The notes: a model not told the origin generated them from the sequence alone. A stretch of DNA of 64,000 nucleotides from Prochlorococcus sp. AG-402-C22 (GCA_003279535.1 QCHO01000003.1:27028-91027); one strand, 5' to 3'. Positions 55,037-64,000 are shown, counted from the first letter of the stretch. Made by a program: numbers and translations.

Positions 55037-55756
55037 TCAAAGAATATTTTTATGTCTTTCAGATATAGCAGGATGCCTCAGTATTGAGTCCATAAGTCTT
55101 ACTCCTCTTAGTTGATTTATTAAAGGCATATGTCCATCAGGAGCCTCTAATGACCAACAAAAAGAAGTAGGATAGCGTGTCCATAAACCTTCTTTTTTCC
55201 AGCCTATTTTAGGCCACAATAATTCATATCTTTTTCCTACAGATTTTAAAATCTTTGCTTGAATTGAAAAGCCAAATCTACCAGTAGAATATATATTCCA
55301 CAATCTATCAATTGTCTGAAGATCTTTACCAGGCATATTCTTAACCTCACTATAGAAAACATATCCACGTTTTTCAGCTAGTTTGCCGGCCATCTGTCGT
55401 AGGTATGAACTTGTTAACCTATCAGCCTCTTCAAAATTTTGCTCAACTAACATCAATTGTAATTCTTGATAATTAATATCAATCTCAGAATAGGTAGTAA
55501 ACCAATTATTGAACTTATTGTTATTAAAAAAGTCAGGCTTATATTTTTTTAAAATTTGCAATAGCCATCCTGCGGGCCAGTCATCTCCTTCACTATCAAA
55601 GATTTCAAACAATGAAGGTCCAAGGTTGAAAATATTTTCGACTTCAGCTTCTATTTGAGTTAATAAATTTATTCTTTTTCTTTGATTAGAATCTATAAAA
55701 TTTTTTATCAGAACTAATGTAGCATTACTATAGTTATCTTGTTCTTTGTTAGTCAT
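55037..55756 (-). CDS. gun4: GUN4 domain protein
   Basis: 239 residues from ATG 55756 (a TTG two codons upstream is possible). The GUN4 core is in the second half: YQELQLMLVEQNFEEADRLT, then PGKDLQTIDRLWNIYSTGRF and GWKKEGLWTRYPTSFCWSL. GUN4 binds protoporphyrin IX and Mg-protoporphyrin and stimulates Mg chelatase (ChlH/I/D). The N-terminal helical half is a cyanobacterial extension. It is divergent from mnmH (34 bp). Confidence 0.92.
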   Translation of the reverse strand: MTNKEQDNYSNATLVLIKNFIDSNQRKRINLLTQIEAEVENIFNLGPSLFEIFDSEGDDWPAGWLLQILKKYKPDFFNNNKFNNWFTTYSEIDINYQELQLMLVEQNFEEADRLTSSYLRQMAGKLAEKRGYVFYSEVKNMPGKDLQTIDRLWNIYSTGRFGFSIQAKILKSVGKRYELLWPKIGWKKEGLWTRYPTSFCWSLEAPDGHMPLINQLRGVRLMDSILRHPAISERHKNIL

Positions 55757-55790
55757 TTTCAATAAATAAACCTAATAATAAAAACTATCC

Positions 55791-56834
55791 ATGTATTTCA
55801 AAAGAAAAGAACTAGAGAAATTTAGAAGTTTAAAAGGACTACTTATAGATGTTAGGAGCCCGAGTGAATATTATAAAGGACACATGCCTAATTCTATTAA
55901 TATTCCATTATTTGATAATGATGAGAGATCAATAATAGGGACGATTTATAAAAAACAAGGAAGAGAGAAAGCGGTAATAGAGGGATTAAAATTTTTAGAA
56001 AAAAAAATTGAATTACTTCTTGATAAACTATTTATGAATATTGACTCACATAAAATTATTCCTGAAAAAAACAGTAATGAATTATCAATCAGAATATATT
56101 GTTCAAGGGGAGGAATGCGATCACAGAGTATTGCTTGGTTACTAGAAAAATATAAATTCAATCCAATAACACTTAAAGGAGGTTACAAAACATATAGAAG
56201 ATGGATATTAGATAGTTTCTCGAAAAAATGGAATATCGTAATTATTGGAGGAAAAACAGGAACTGGGAAAACAAGGTTATTGTCATTACTAGAGAAAAAT
56301 AAATATCAAACTATAGATCTTGAAGGTTTTGCTTGTCATAGAGGAAGTACATTTGGTGGTTTAGGGATGAGAAAACAACCTTCAAACGAACAATTTGAAA
56401 ATATAATTGCCGAAAAATTAAATTCTTTTAAATGTTCAAATAATATTTTTGTAGAAGCTGAAAGTGCAAATATAGGCAAATGCAGAATCCCTCATGAATT
56501 CTTCAATCAGATGAAGAAATCTAGGAGAATTGAAATTTTAAGGAGCGAATCTAACAGGTTAGATGAATTGATAGATACTTATAGTGTTTTTAAGAAAGAG
56601 GAACTCCAAGAATCTTTATTAAGGATAAAAAAAAGATTAGGACCGCAAAGAACAAAAATAGCTCTTGAATCAATTAATAATGAGAAATGGGACTTAGTTT
56701 GCAGATCAGTTCTAGATTATTACGATAAGTGTTATGAATTTGAAAAGGTTGGCAAAACAAATATAAAGTTATTAGATCTAACCGACAAAAAATATGATGA
56801 AAGGATCTTAGAGTTAATAAATAATGTTTTATAA
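55791..56834 (+). CDS. mnmH: tRNA 2-selenouridine synthase (rhodanese + P-loop)
   Basis: 347 residues. The rhodanese domain (1-140) starts LLIDVRSPSEYYKGH and has its reactive Cys104 in RIYCSRGGMRSQS. The second domain has the P-loop GGKTGTGKT (153-161) and EGFACHRGSTFGGLGM. This two-domain arrangement is that of SelU/MnmH, which geranylates and selenates 2-thiouridine in the tRNA wobble position. SelD, which provides selenophosphate, is not in the window, so which of the two reactions matters here is unclear. Confidence 0.92.
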   Translation: MYFKRKELEKFRSLKGLLIDVRSPSEYYKGHMPNSINIPLFDNDERSIIGTIYKKQGREKAVIEGLKFLEKKIELLLDKLFMNIDSHKIIPEKNSNELSIRIYCSRGGMRSQSIAWLLEKYKFNPITLKGGYKTYRRWILDSFSKKWNIVIIGGKTGTGKTRLLSLLEKNKYQTIDLEGFACHRGSTFGGLGMRKQPSNEQFENIIAEKLNSFKCSNNIFVEAESANIGKCRIPHEFFNQMKKSRRIEILRSESNRLDELIDTYSVFKKEELQESLLRIKKRLGPQRTKIALESINNEKWDLVCRSVLDYYDKCYEFEKVGKTNIKLLDLTDKKYDERILELINNVL

Positions 56835-56894
56835 AATAATTGCAAACAAAAGTGAAAAATATTTCCTAAGATAAAAAATTATTAACCGAATATT

Positions 56895-57248
56895 ATGACA
56901 GCAAATAAAACTGCAAAAATACAATTTTATGAAGGAACTGATGAACCAGTAGTGCCTGAAATAAGACTGACTAGGAGTAAAGATGGTACAACCGGCCAAG
57001 CATTATTTTTGTTTGAAAAACCTCAGGCATTATCTTCTATTACAGACGGTGAAATCACGGGTATGCGTATGATTGATTCCGAAGGAGAAATACTAACTAG
57101 GGAAGTTAAAGTAAAGTTTGTTGATGGAGAACCTATATTTTTAGAAGCAGTTTATATTTGGAAGAACACATCAGACTTTGATAGATTTATGAGATTTGCA
57201 AATAGTTATGCCAAATCAAATGGATTAGGATATTCTGAGAAGAAGTAG
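56895..57248 (+). CDS. psb28: photosystem II assembly protein Psb28
   Basis: 117 residues. [20 protein letters not shown] at the start and [14 protein letters not shown], then [20 protein letters not shown], are Psb28 signatures. It binds the cytoplasmic face of CP47 in photosystem II assembly intermediates. It lies 60 bp after mnmH, with an AT-rich spacer, and 13 bp before the AI-2E family gene. Confidence 0.95.
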   Translation: MTANKTAKIQFYEGTDEPVVPEIRLTRSKDGTTGQALFLFEKPQALSSITDGEITGMRMIDSEGEILTREVKVKFVDGEPIFLEAVYIWKNTSDFDRFMRFANSYAKSNGLGYSEKK

Positions 57249-57261
57249 AATATTTTGAAAA

Positions 57262-58305
57262 TTGAATAGTTCATCATATTTCAAATTAGTAGTAATTTTA
57301 ATCACTTCGTTAATAATATGGACTTTAAGGGATTTTCTCCTTTTAATAATTTGTTCATTAGTAATTTCAAATATTGTTTGTAATTTATGTAATCAAATTC
57401 AAAAGGGTTTAAAAATCCCCCGATCGCTGTCTTTGTTTCTTGTCTTAACTGTTATATCTGTAATAGTATTTACTATTTTTATTCTTGTATTGCCTCCGTT
57501 TATAAAAGAATTCAATGAAATACTAGTTGATATTCCAAATGGTTTATCAAAAATAAATATTTTGATTAATACAAATCTGAACAAATTTAATACCCTATTT
57601 TATGGCGAACAATCAGAAAATGTTATAGACATATTCAGTCTTATAAATAATGTAGTTACCATTCCAGATGCCTCAACTATTGCAAAAGCTATTCAAGAAA
57701 GCTTAAAGAATTTAATAAATATAGCGGGGAATCTGGGTTCAGGACTTTTGAAATTAATATTTGTATTAGCAGTGAGTTTGATGATTTCTATTGAACCAAA
57801 TCAATATAAAGAAAATATACTTCTATTAATACCAAAAAATTATCGCAACAAATTTAGAAATATACTAGAAAAGTGCAATATTGCATTAGCAAATTGGACC
57901 TTTTCTATGGTCATAAGCTCATTATCAGTAGGTTTATTATCATTAATAGTTTTGTCTATATTAGATGTCAAATATGTTGTCTCAAATGCTTTAATAGCGA
58001 TGGTTCTTAATATAATTCCTAATATAGGGCCAGTTATTAGTGGTATATTTCCAATCTCAATTGCACTACTAGATAATTTTTGGAAGCCACTGGCCGTTTT
58101 AGGAACATATGTAATCATTCAAAATATTGAAAGCTATATAATAATGCCATCTATTATGAAGAAAAAAGCAAACTTACTTCCTGGTTTGACATTAATATCA
58201 CAATTTGGATTTACCTTCATTTTTGGTCCATTAGGCTTAATACTATCTCTTCCATTAGCTGTAGTAATACAGGTTTTAATAAAAGAATCATTTAAAGATA
58301 TTTAA
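57262..58305 (+). CDS. AI-2E transporter family (PerM) membrane protein
   Basis: 347 residues from TTG 57262. It has eight or so hydrophobic helices with two N-terminal helices (LVVILITSLIIWTL, LLLIICSLVISNIV) and a C-terminal pore block containing NIIPNIGPVISGIFPISIAL, typical of the family. Members export small molecules such as AI-2 or act in Na+/H+ antiport; here the substrate is open. It is probably cotranscribed with psb28. It ends in a short repeat of AAAGATATTT. Confidence 0.88.
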   Translation: MNSSSYFKLVVILITSLIIWTLRDFLLLIICSLVISNIVCNLCNQIQKGLKIPRSLSLFLVLTVISVIVFTIFILVLPPFIKEFNEILVDIPNGLSKINILINTNLNKFNTLFYGEQSENVIDIFSLINNVVTIPDASTIAKAIQESLKNLINIAGNLGSGLLKLIFVLAVSLMISIEPNQYKENILLLIPKNYRNKFRNILEKCNIALANWTFSMVISSLSVGLLSLIVLSILDVKYVVSNALIAMVLNIIPNIGPVISGIFPISIALLDNFWKPLAVLGTYVIIQNIESYIIMPSIMKKKANLLPGLTLISQFGFTFIFGPLGLILSLPLAVVIQVLIKESFKDI

Positions 58306-58318
58306 AGATATTTAAAAA

Positions 58319-58501
58319 CTACTTAATTAATTTCTTATATAAATATGGGTAGGAAAAAAGTATAAAGAAAGCTAAGGGATGTTTACCAATAGCAAAATAT
58401 AGTGAACTAAAAGTAAAATGATCAAATAAAATTCGTAGCTCAGTAGATAGATCTATTAAAACTAAAGAAAATAAAACTATCAAATAGTAATTCAATTTCA
58501 T
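58319..58501 (-). CDS. 60-residue membrane protein
   Basis: 60 residues with two hydrophobic segments (YYLIVLFSLVLIDLS and AFFILFSYPYLYKKLI). The stretch FDHFTFSSLYFAIGKHPLA between them is polar. It is 17 bp downstream of secF on the same strand, so it may be cotranscribed with the secDF genes. The size, topology and context support a real gene, but I recognise no family. Confidence 0.6.
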   Translation of the reverse strand: MKLNYYLIVLFSLVLIDLSTELRILFDHFTFSSLYFAIGKHPLAFFILFSYPYLYKKLIK

Positions 58502-58518
58502 AAATTAGAAGCTTAAGC

Positions 58519-59433
58519 TCAGTCTTTAAGCAATAAAGATGGAGCCAACAAAATACTTGAATAACTACCAACTATAATTCCTAATGATAAGGCTAAAGAA
58601 AACCAAAATAACGAGTAAGATCCAAACAAAATTATGCTTAATAATGGAATAAGGGTTGTAATACTGGTAAAAGTTGTTCTCCTAAATGATTCGTTTACTG
58701 ATAATTGAATAGTTTCGTTATAGCCTTCTTTCTTTGATTTTAAATTCTCACGAATTCTATCAAAAATAACAACAGTATCATTTACAGAATAACCAGCAAT
58801 AGTTAACAAGGACACAGCAAATAAACTATTTACCTCGACAGATAATATAATTCCCAACCAAGAGAATATACCGAAAACAATTAATAAATCATGGAATAAA
58901 GCTAATAATGCAAATAATGCATATTTTTTATCAAATCTAATAGTTATATATAAAGATATTGCAAATAAAGAAACTAACAATGAAGTAACACAATTAATAA
59001 GTAATCTTTTCCCAAGCTTTGGACCTATTAATCTTGAATCCTTACTTTCATAATTTAGAGGTCCAATAATATTATCAATATTAGTAATAAGATTATTTGA
59101 TTCTTCGATACTCAAATAAGGTGTTCTTATTGAAATTAATTTATTATTATTTTGGAATTGTAATTTAATATTATTTAAAACATTTTTATTTTTAGATATC
59201 TCTCTTAAATTTTCTAAAACTGAATCAGGGGAAAAATTAGAACATTCCCCTTCACAAACTCTCTCTATTCTTAGTTCATTTCCACCAACAAAATCCATCC
59301 CTAAATTTATAGGTTTTTTATAAGAAGTATTAAAAGTAGAATATAAAATTCCTAAAAGACTCAACAAAATAAGAACACTTGAAAAACCAATTATCTTTTT
59401 TTTATTTTTTATTAGTTCAAGATTGTATTTCAT
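58519..59433 (-). CDS. secF: protein-export membrane protein SecF
   Basis: 304 residues. Helix 1 (IIGFSSVLILLSLLGILY) is followed by the NLGMDFVGGNELRIERVCE pattern of the first periplasmic domain, and five more helices follow. The second SecF pore motif appears as VNDTVVIFDRIRENL with FTSITTLIPLLSI. With SecD it draws proteins through SecYEG using proton force. It lies 21 bp after secD. Confidence 0.95.
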   Translation of the reverse strand: MKYNLELIKNKKKIIGFSSVLILLSLLGILYSTFNTSYKKPINLGMDFVGGNELRIERVCEGECSNFSPDSVLENLREISKNKNVLNNIKLQFQNNNKLISIRTPYLSIEESNNLITNIDNIIGPLNYESKDSRLIGPKLGKRLLINCVTSLLVSLFAISLYITIRFDKKYALFALLALFHDLLIVFGIFSWLGIILSVEVNSLFAVSLLTIAGYSVNDTVVIFDRIRENLKSKKEGYNETIQLSVNESFRRTTFTSITTLIPLLSIILFGSYSLFWFSLALSLGIIVGSYSSILLAPSLLLKD

Positions 59434-59454
59434 GAGAAAATTAGAATTTAAAGT

Positions 59455-60924
59455 TTAATTTGAAAAATTATTCCTGGGTAGATAGAGATTTTTTTGTCTT
59501 AAAGATTGATACGTTGTAAAAAATCGCAAAATAGTTTTAGAACAATTTAATGAGGTAAACAAGCTTATTAAGACTCCAATACCTAATGTTGCCGCAAAAC
59601 CTTTAACAAAATTGGTTCCTAATAAAAACAAAACAAAACAACTTAGAAGAGTTGTAATATGGCCATCAACTATGGAAGAATTAGCCCTTTGAAAACCGCT
59701 ATCAATAGATCTTGTAAGAGTATTACCATCATATAATTCTTCTCTAATTCTCTCAAATATTAGAATATTTGCATCAACAGCCATACCAATGCTAAGTATA
59801 AGCCCAGATATTCCAGGTAAAGTCAAAGTTACAGGAATCAATGAGTATAGGGCTAAGTTAAAGAAACCATAAAGTAATAGAGAAAGAACAGAAACAAAAC
59901 CTAAAATTCTATAATTAAAAATCATAAATATACCTACAAAAATTAATCCACTAATAGCTGCATAAAGACTTTTTATAATATTTTTGGATCCCAACAGAGC
60001 CCCTATAGTGTTAGTTTCTACTATTTCAATTGGCAATGGCAATGAACCTCCTTTAAGTTGAACTTCTAATTCTCTAGCATTTGCAGCAGTAAAGTTACCG
60101 CTTATTGTTGCTGATCCACCTGTAATCCCAGTATTAACAAATTGACTACCAACACTGGCTTCACTTATTGATTCGCCATCAAGAATGATAGCCAATAGTT
60201 GATTAGTGCCAGCAATTGATTTTGTAATTTCTGCAAACTTTTCACCTCCTGAATTACTAAAAGTTAATAAAACTTCCCAATTACTATTTGTTTGTTCTTG
60301 TCTCCTTCCTGCGTTAATAAGATCTTTACCAGATAAATCTGATTTAATAAATAAATTAGTAATTTCTTTATTAACATACTTTTTAATTTCAAATAACTTG
60401 CTATATAAATCACTACTAGTAGATGAGTAATTTAATTCTTGCTCTATCTCTTTAAGATCATCTTGAATAATTTTTAAGAAATTATCGTCATATTGAATTT
60501 TTTCTGAAGATGAATATTGTTCAATTAATTCTTTAATATTCAATCTCTGAAGTTGCAAGGTTTTTAAATCTGTAGATGTTCCTTCTTTTTGGGTCCTAAA
60601 TTCTAATAAAGCAGTCTTACCTAAAACTCTTGAAGCAACTAATGGATTTTGTTCTCCAGGTAATTCTAAAATCAATTGATCTCCACCTAGGGTTTGCAAG
60701 TTAGATTCTGAAACCCCTAAATTATTAACGCGTCTATCAATAACTGAATTAACTGCCTCAAGTTCATCCTTTGTTACCTTCCCTTCCTCTTTAATAATTT
60801 GCAGTGTAAGTTGAGAACCCCCTTGTAAATCCAATCCCAACTGTAAGGGATAACTTATTAATAGATAAACAGATAACGTAAGTAGAAATATAATAAAAAA
60901 AAGCCAACCTTGCCTTCTTTTCAT
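59455..60924 (-). CDS. secD: protein-export membrane protein SecD
   Basis: 489 residues. LGLDLQGGSQLTLQI opens the first periplasmic domain, DRRVNNLGVSESNLQ and GGDQLILELPG mark the P1 fold, GGSATISGNFTAANARELEV and the C-terminal SIGMAVDANILIFERIREEL the membrane core. It cooperates with SecF. Its start follows the pdhB stop by 3 bp, so pdhB, secD, secF form an operon. Confidence 0.95.
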   Translation of the reverse strand: MKRRQGWLFFIIFLLTLSVYLLISYPLQLGLDLQGGSQLTLQIIKEEGKVTKDELEAVNSVIDRRVNNLGVSESNLQTLGGDQLILELPGEQNPLVASRVLGKTALLEFRTQKEGTSTDLKTLQLQRLNIKELIEQYSSSEKIQYDDNFLKIIQDDLKEIEQELNYSSTSSDLYSKLFEIKKYVNKEITNLFIKSDLSGKDLINAGRRQEQTNSNWEVLLTFSNSGGEKFAEITKSIAGTNQLLAIILDGESISEASVGSQFVNTGITGGSATISGNFTAANARELEVQLKGGSLPLPIEIVETNTIGALLGSKNIIKSLYAAISGLIFVGIFMIFNYRILGFVSVLSLLLYGFFNLALYSLIPVTLTLPGISGLILSIGMAVDANILIFERIREELYDGNTLTRSIDSGFQRANSSIVDGHITTLLSCFVLFLLGTNFVKGFAATLGIGVLISLFTSLNCSKTILRFFTTYQSLRQKNLYLPRNNFSN

Positions 60925-60927
60925 TGA

Positions 60928-61911
60928 CTATATACTCCCAGTAATTAAATCTTCAACTTTTTCAACTATTTGATGTGGCTGGATTATTGTTAAATTCTCA
61001 AGATTGCCATTATAAGGAGTTGGGATATCTTGACTAGATAATCTAATTGGTCTTGAATCAAGATCATCGAAGCACTCTTCTGTTATCAATGCAATCAATT
61101 CTGCACCAATACCTCCAGTCTTCATACATTCTTCAACGACAATTACTTTATTTGTTTTTCTTATTGATTTGGCGATAGTTTCCATATCAAATGGTTTTAA
61201 ACTTATCAAATCAATTAACTCAACATCTATTCCTTTATTATCTAATTCTTCAACAGCTTTAAGGCAGTGATGTCTCATTCTTGAATAGGTTAATAAAGTA
61301 ATATCTTTACCCTCTTTTACTACATCAGCCTGATCTAAAGCGCAGGTATAGTCACCATCAGGTAATTCCTCAGACAAGTTGTATAAAAGAACATGTTCAA
61401 AAAATAGAACAGGATTATCATCTCTTATCGCTGCTTTCATTAGACCTTTAGCATTTGTGGGAGTACTGCATGCCACAATTTTTATACCAGGAACGGCATG
61501 AAAATATGCTTCAAGTCTTTGACTGTGTTCAGCACCGAGCTGTCGACCAACACCTCCAGGACCACGAACTACTGCTGGTATCTTATAATTTCCACCACTT
61601 GTATATCTAAGCATCCCCATATTATTTGATATCTGATTAAAAGCTAAAAGCAAAAAACCCATATTCATTCCTTCTACTATTGGTCTTAACCCAGTCATTG
61701 CTGCGCCAACAGCCATACCTGTAAAACTATTCTCTGCAATTGGAGTATCTAGGACTCTTAACTCACCATATTTTTCATATAAATCCTTAGTTACTTTGTA
61801 AGAACCTCCATATTGACCGACATCCTCACCCATCACGCAAACATTAACATCATTTGCCATTTCTTCATCAATAGCCTCTTTCAAAGCATTAAACAATAAT
61901 GTTCCAGCCAC
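60928..61911 (-). CDS. pdhB: pyruvate dehydrogenase E1 component, beta subunit
   Basis: 327 residues from GTG 61911. [37 protein letters not shown], then [20 protein letters not shown] and [17 protein letters not shown] match E1 beta. It works with PdhA (not in the window) and thiamine diphosphate to oxidise pyruvate. The GTG lies 1 bp from a palindrome ATTAATTA-CC-TAATTAAT (61913-61930). It opens the pdhB-secD-secF run. Confidence 0.95.
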   Translation of the reverse strand: MAGTLLFNALKEAIDEEMANDVNVCVMGEDVGQYGGSYKVTKDLYEKYGELRVLDTPIAENSFTGMAVGAAMTGLRPIVEGMNMGFLLLAFNQISNNMGMLRYTSGGNYKIPAVVRGPGGVGRQLGAEHSQRLEAYFHAVPGIKIVACSTPTNAKGLMKAAIRDDNPVLFFEHVLLYNLSEELPDGDYTCALDQADVVKEGKDITLLTYSRMRHHCLKAVEELDNKGIDVELIDLISLKPFDMETIAKSIRKTNKVIVVEECMKTGGIGAELIALITEECFDDLDSRPIRLSSQDIPTPYNGNLENLTIIQPHQIVEKVEDLITGSI

Positions 61912-61912
61912 A

Positions 61913-61930
61913 ATTAATTACCTAATTAAT
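61913..61930. promoter_or_regulatory. 18 bp palindrome directly upstream of pdhB
   Basis: ATTAATTA and TAATTAAT flank a CC centre, a perfect 8 bp inverted repeat ending 1 bp before the GTG start of pdhB. It could be an operator or fold in the leader and cover the ribosome site. In AT-rich DNA such a repeat can also be chance. Confidence 0.3.
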
Positions 61931-61960
61931 CACATATACAATCCTACCACTTTGATTAAT

Positions 61961-62056
61961 TCATCCTCCTTCTGCGAATGTTATGAGTAGTAATATTGAC
62001 AAAATCATTCCTGGTGAAAGCAAAAGAATTAAGAGGCCTAAGTCATGTAGAGACAT
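61961..62056 (-). CDS. 31-residue single-helix membrane microprotein
   Basis: ATG 62056 to TGA 61961. It begins MSLHDLGLLILLLSPGMILS and continues to ITFAEGG. Nearly all residues from 7 to 27 are hydrophobic, with Pro15-Gly16 in the helix. The size and composition are like small photosystem or cytochrome b6f subunits, but it matches none that I know (PetG, PetM, PetN, PsbM, PsaI, PsaM considered). It is 35 bp downstream of the DUF3082 stop, same strand, and 50 bp before pdhB. A minus-strand TATTAT lies about 25 bp before it. Confidence 0.5.
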   Translation of the reverse strand: MSLHDLGLLILLLSPGMILSILLLITFAEGG

Positions 62057-62090
62057 TCAAAGAAAATGTTTTTTTTATAATATTGGTAAT

Positions 62091-62399
62091 TCAGCTTTTA
62101 TTCATAAAAAAACTGCGAATAAATACAATGAAAAGTCCAATACCTATAAAAGCAAAAGAAAAAGTTAGCAAAAAAGATAATCCAATTATTAAGGTATTAA
62201 TACTAGAAGAAATATTTTGGACTATTTCAGAAGAATTAGATGGTTTATGTATTGAAAAATATATTGCAATTTTATTACTTAATAAATAAAAAAATACAAA
62301 TAATGAAAAACTGGTTAATGATCCAATTATAAAATTTAAGGGTCCTTTTTGAGGAATATTATTTTCGACATTCTCATTATTTTTAAAATTATCGGCCAT
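62091..62399 (-). CDS. DUF3082 family membrane protein
   Basis: 102 residues with two or three hydrophobic segments (GSLTSFSLFVFFYLLSNKIA, IIGLSFLLTFSFAFIGIGLF). The pattern GPLNFIIGSLTSF with a paired helix is that of DUF3082, found in cyanobacteria and plant plastids and of unknown function. It lies 24 bp after ispE, so it probably belongs to the rsmA-ispE transcript. A 97-residue frame on the opposite strand covers the same DNA and is a shadow. Confidence 0.8.
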   Translation of the reverse strand: MADNFKNNENVENNIPQKGPLNFIIGSLTSFSLFVFFYLLSNKIAIYFSIHKPSNSSEIVQNISSSINTLIIGLSFLLTFSFAFIGIGLFIVFIRSFFMNKS

Positions 62400-62422
62400 A
62401 ATTTTTTTTGTTAATGAAAAAT

Positions 62423-63358
62423 TTAAATAAATTTTATTCCTTTTTCAAGTAAAGTACAAACCCATGAATCATATCCTTTTTCTTTAAATAATTTATAATT
62501 TGCGTTTAATTCTTTTTTAGCTGTCTCAACATCTTTAAAGAGTGCAAAGCAAGTTGGTCCTGATCCACTCATTGAATATGTAAGACAATTTTTTAAAGTA
62601 GAAAGTAAACATAATGCCTGCTTTACAGAATCATTCTCTTTTTCAACAACTAACTGCAAATCATTTTTTATAGTCATATTTTTATTATCAAAATTTAATC
62701 TTTTTAAACCATTATCCCTTAAATTTTTTCTTATCTTTTCAATCATTTCTTTACTCGTAAGATATTTATCACAAAAACTACTACTATATTTTTTATAAGT
62801 ATCAGCTGTAGATACTGATACATTTGGATTTTTTAAAAGAAGAACTCCATATTCAAAGTTTGAATCTAATTTCTCTAAAATTTCGCCTCTTCCAAAACAT
62901 AATTGAATCCCACCATTAATAAAAAAAGGAATATCTGATCCTAGCTTTGATGACAATGAACATAATGTTTTTTTATCTTTATTCAAATTCCATAATTTAT
63001 TAAGACCAATTAGCGTTGCTGCTGCATTACTTGATCCACCAGCTAAACCTGCTCCAATTGGAATATTTTTTCTTAAGAATATATTTGCACCATATTCTAT
63101 ATTTGAATTTTTCCTTAATAGATTTGCTGATTTAACAATTAAGTTATCACTAGAAATGCTTAATTCACTACAATCAGTTTCAAGTTTAATTAGACCTTCA
63201 TTATTAATTTCAAATTCCAAAAAATCATAAAGATCAATATTTTGCATAATCATTGCTAATTCATGGAATCCATCCTCTCTTTTTCCAATAACTTCTAGGT
63301 GCAAATTTATTTTGGCAGGAGATTTTATAATAATTTTGCCTTTAGCTAAATCTTGCAT
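62423..63358 (-). CDS. ispE: 4-diphosphocytidyl-2-C-methyl-D-erythritol kinase
   Basis: 311 residues. GHMP kinase motifs: SPAKINLHLEVIGKREDGFH near the start, the phosphate loop PIGAGLAGGSSNAAAT (100-115) and the C-terminal SMSGSGPTCFALF. It phosphorylates CDP-methylerythritol in the MEP route, downstream of dxs (37869). It is 12 bp downstream of rsmA. Confidence 0.95.
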   Translation of the reverse strand: MQDLAKGKIIIKSPAKINLHLEVIGKREDGFHELAMIMQNIDLYDFLEFEINNEGLIKLETDCSELSISSDNLIVKSANLLRKNSNIEYGANIFLRKNIPIGAGLAGGSSNAAATLIGLNKLWNLNKDKKTLCSLSSKLGSDIPFFINGGIQLCFGRGEILEKLDSNFEYGVLLLKNPNVSVSTADTYKKYSSSFCDKYLTSKEMIEKIRKNLRDNGLKRLNFDNKNMTIKNDLQLVVEKENDSVKQALCLLSTLKNCLTYSMSGSGPTCFALFKDVETAKKELNANYKLFKEKGYDSWVCTLLEKGIKFI

Positions 63359-63369
63359 ATACTTAAATC

Positions 63370-64000
63370 TTACTTTTTAATTTTAATACAATTTTCTGCA
63401 AGCTTAATCCATTGATCAATTGAAATATCTTGCGGTCTTAAATTAAAACAAACTTTTGAAGATTCAGATAATTCATTTATCTCTCCATTTGAAAGTATTG
63501 AATTAAGAGTATTTCTAAGCATTTTTCTTCTTGAATTGAATGAAATGCGAAGAAGTTTATCTATATATTTTTCTACACTAATGTCTAATCGTAAATTGTT
63601 TTTTAGCGGTTCGAAAACTACTAAAGATGAAAAAACCTTAGGAGGTGGACTAAATGATGAAGGGGCTACATCGCAAATTTTTTTTATTTTTGATAGCAAT
63701 TGCATTCTTATACTAAGCGCACCAGCATCGGAACTTCCTTCTTTTGACAAAATCCTATCTACAACGTCTTTCTGCATTAAGAAAATTATTTTTGCGTAAT
63801 TATAGTCTCTTATAACACCCAATCTCCCTACAAAAATATCTAATATTGGGCCAGTTATGTTGTAGGGGATATTTGCAATCACTTTTGTAATCTTATTGTT
63901 AATCGAATCTAAATTTACAGAAAGAATATCTCCCTGCTGAAGTGAAAACTTATCATTATCATTGAATTTAATATTTAATAAATTTATTAAATCTTTATCC
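63370..64000 (-). CDS. rsmA: 16S rRNA dimethyladenosine transferase, 5' end beyond window
   Basis: Open reading frame continues past 63882 to the window edge: the residues before the first internal Met include [10 protein letters not shown] and the SAM-binding [14 protein letters not shown]. Later blocks are [20 protein letters not shown] and [13 protein letters not shown], then [16 protein letters not shown]. RsmA (KsgA) dimethylates two adjacent adenosines near the 3' end of 16S rRNA. The N-terminal portion with motif I lies outside. It is followed by ispE on the same strand. Confidence 0.95.
   Translation of the reverse strand, partial: DKDLINLLNIKFNDNDKFSLQQGDILSVNLDSINNKITKVIANIPYNITGPILDIFVGRLGVIRDYNYAKIIFLMQKDVVDRILSKEGSSDAGALSIRMQLLSKIKKICDVAPSSFSPPPKVFSSLVVFEPLKNNLRLDISVEKYIDKLLRISFNSRRKMLRNTLNSILSNGEINELSESSKVCFNLRPQDISIDQWIKLAENCIKIKK

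Noticed and set aside
61996..62289. Plus-strand frame of 97 codons antisense to DUF3082 and the 31-residue gene
   Set aside because: It opposes a gene with clear DUF3082 features, and its composition is that of antisense to a membrane protein.
1..64000. Mobile elements, prophage, CRISPR or defence island
   Set aside because: No transposase, integrase, repeat arrays or restriction genes were seen. The tRNA-Ser has housekeeping genes on both sides.

Overview
The window is a gene-dense, AT-rich chromosome segment (roughly 30% GC by eye) from an oxygenic picocyanobacterium, most likely a high-light-type Prochlorococcus; the genus is an inference. Photosynthesis markers are PsaK, Psb28, GUN4, HemJ, DXS and small cyanobacteria-only families (DUF2499, DUF3593, DUF3110, DUF3082, DUF1995). 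Genome streamlining shows in one-base TAATG and four-base ATGA overlaps, convergent genes that overlap at their 3' ends, and almost no spacer longer than 200 bp. I see no rRNA, insertion sequence, prophage, integrase or CRISPR array. There is one tRNA (Ser-GGA).

Layout. 0-7.6 kb: a ribbon-helix-helix/J-domain protein, a small hypothetical, Ap4A phosphorylase, a DUF2237 protein, a small acidic protein, then the ilvE-metH pair. 7.6-15.7 kb: cobN, a PHP phosphoesterase with hemJ, uvrC with a flavin reductase, and coaD. 15.7-19.6 kb: a tightly coupled minus-strand run dapF, cysteine desulfurase, DUF1995, D-Ala-D-Ala carboxypeptidase. 19.7-27.9 kb: leuS, pgi, purN, argC, ribBA and cyclophilin. 28-31.6 kb: a dnaK-dnaJ pair, DUF3110 and tRNA-Ser. 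31.6-39.8 kb: ferredoxin, IMPase, hisZ, htpG, rpmB, a secreted peroxiredoxin, DUF2499/DUF3593, psaK and dxs. 39.8-48.3 kb: ilvA (with a probable leader peptide), scpB, yggT, a MazG-like protein, then a plus-strand train pyk, ABC permease, BioY-like, lspA, GTPase. 48.2-53.2 kb: a PLP decarboxylase coupled to a 45-residue membrane protein, tadA, an aminotransferase, and glnA with a likely NtcA promoter and a strong terminator. 53.2-64 kb: methyltransferase, an anti-sigma-type kinase, GUN4, mnmH, psb28, an AI-2E family permease, then a minus-strand block rsmA, ispE, DUF3082, a 31-residue membrane protein, pdhB, secD, secF and a 60-residue membrane protein.

Functional links. CobN (corrin cobalt insertion) and MetH (cobalamin-dependent) belong to the same nutrient economy. 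IlvE and IlvA serve branched-chain amino acids. HemJ and GUN4 serve tetrapyrroles. DXS and IspE are two steps of the MEP isoprenoid pathway. GlnA is the nitrogen entry point.

I did not find a defence island or other obviously new multi-gene system. The most original signals are small: a 24-codon, Ile/Val/Leu-rich ORF with its own promoter and Shine-Dalgarno that ends in an ATGA overlap with ilvA (39805-39879); two previously unlisted membrane microproteins (48254-48391 and 61961-62056); an RHH-J-domain fusion (120-1133); an NtcA-type promoter in front of glnA whose product has Phe in place of the adenylylated Tyr; and scpB lacking any standard start codon at the right place.
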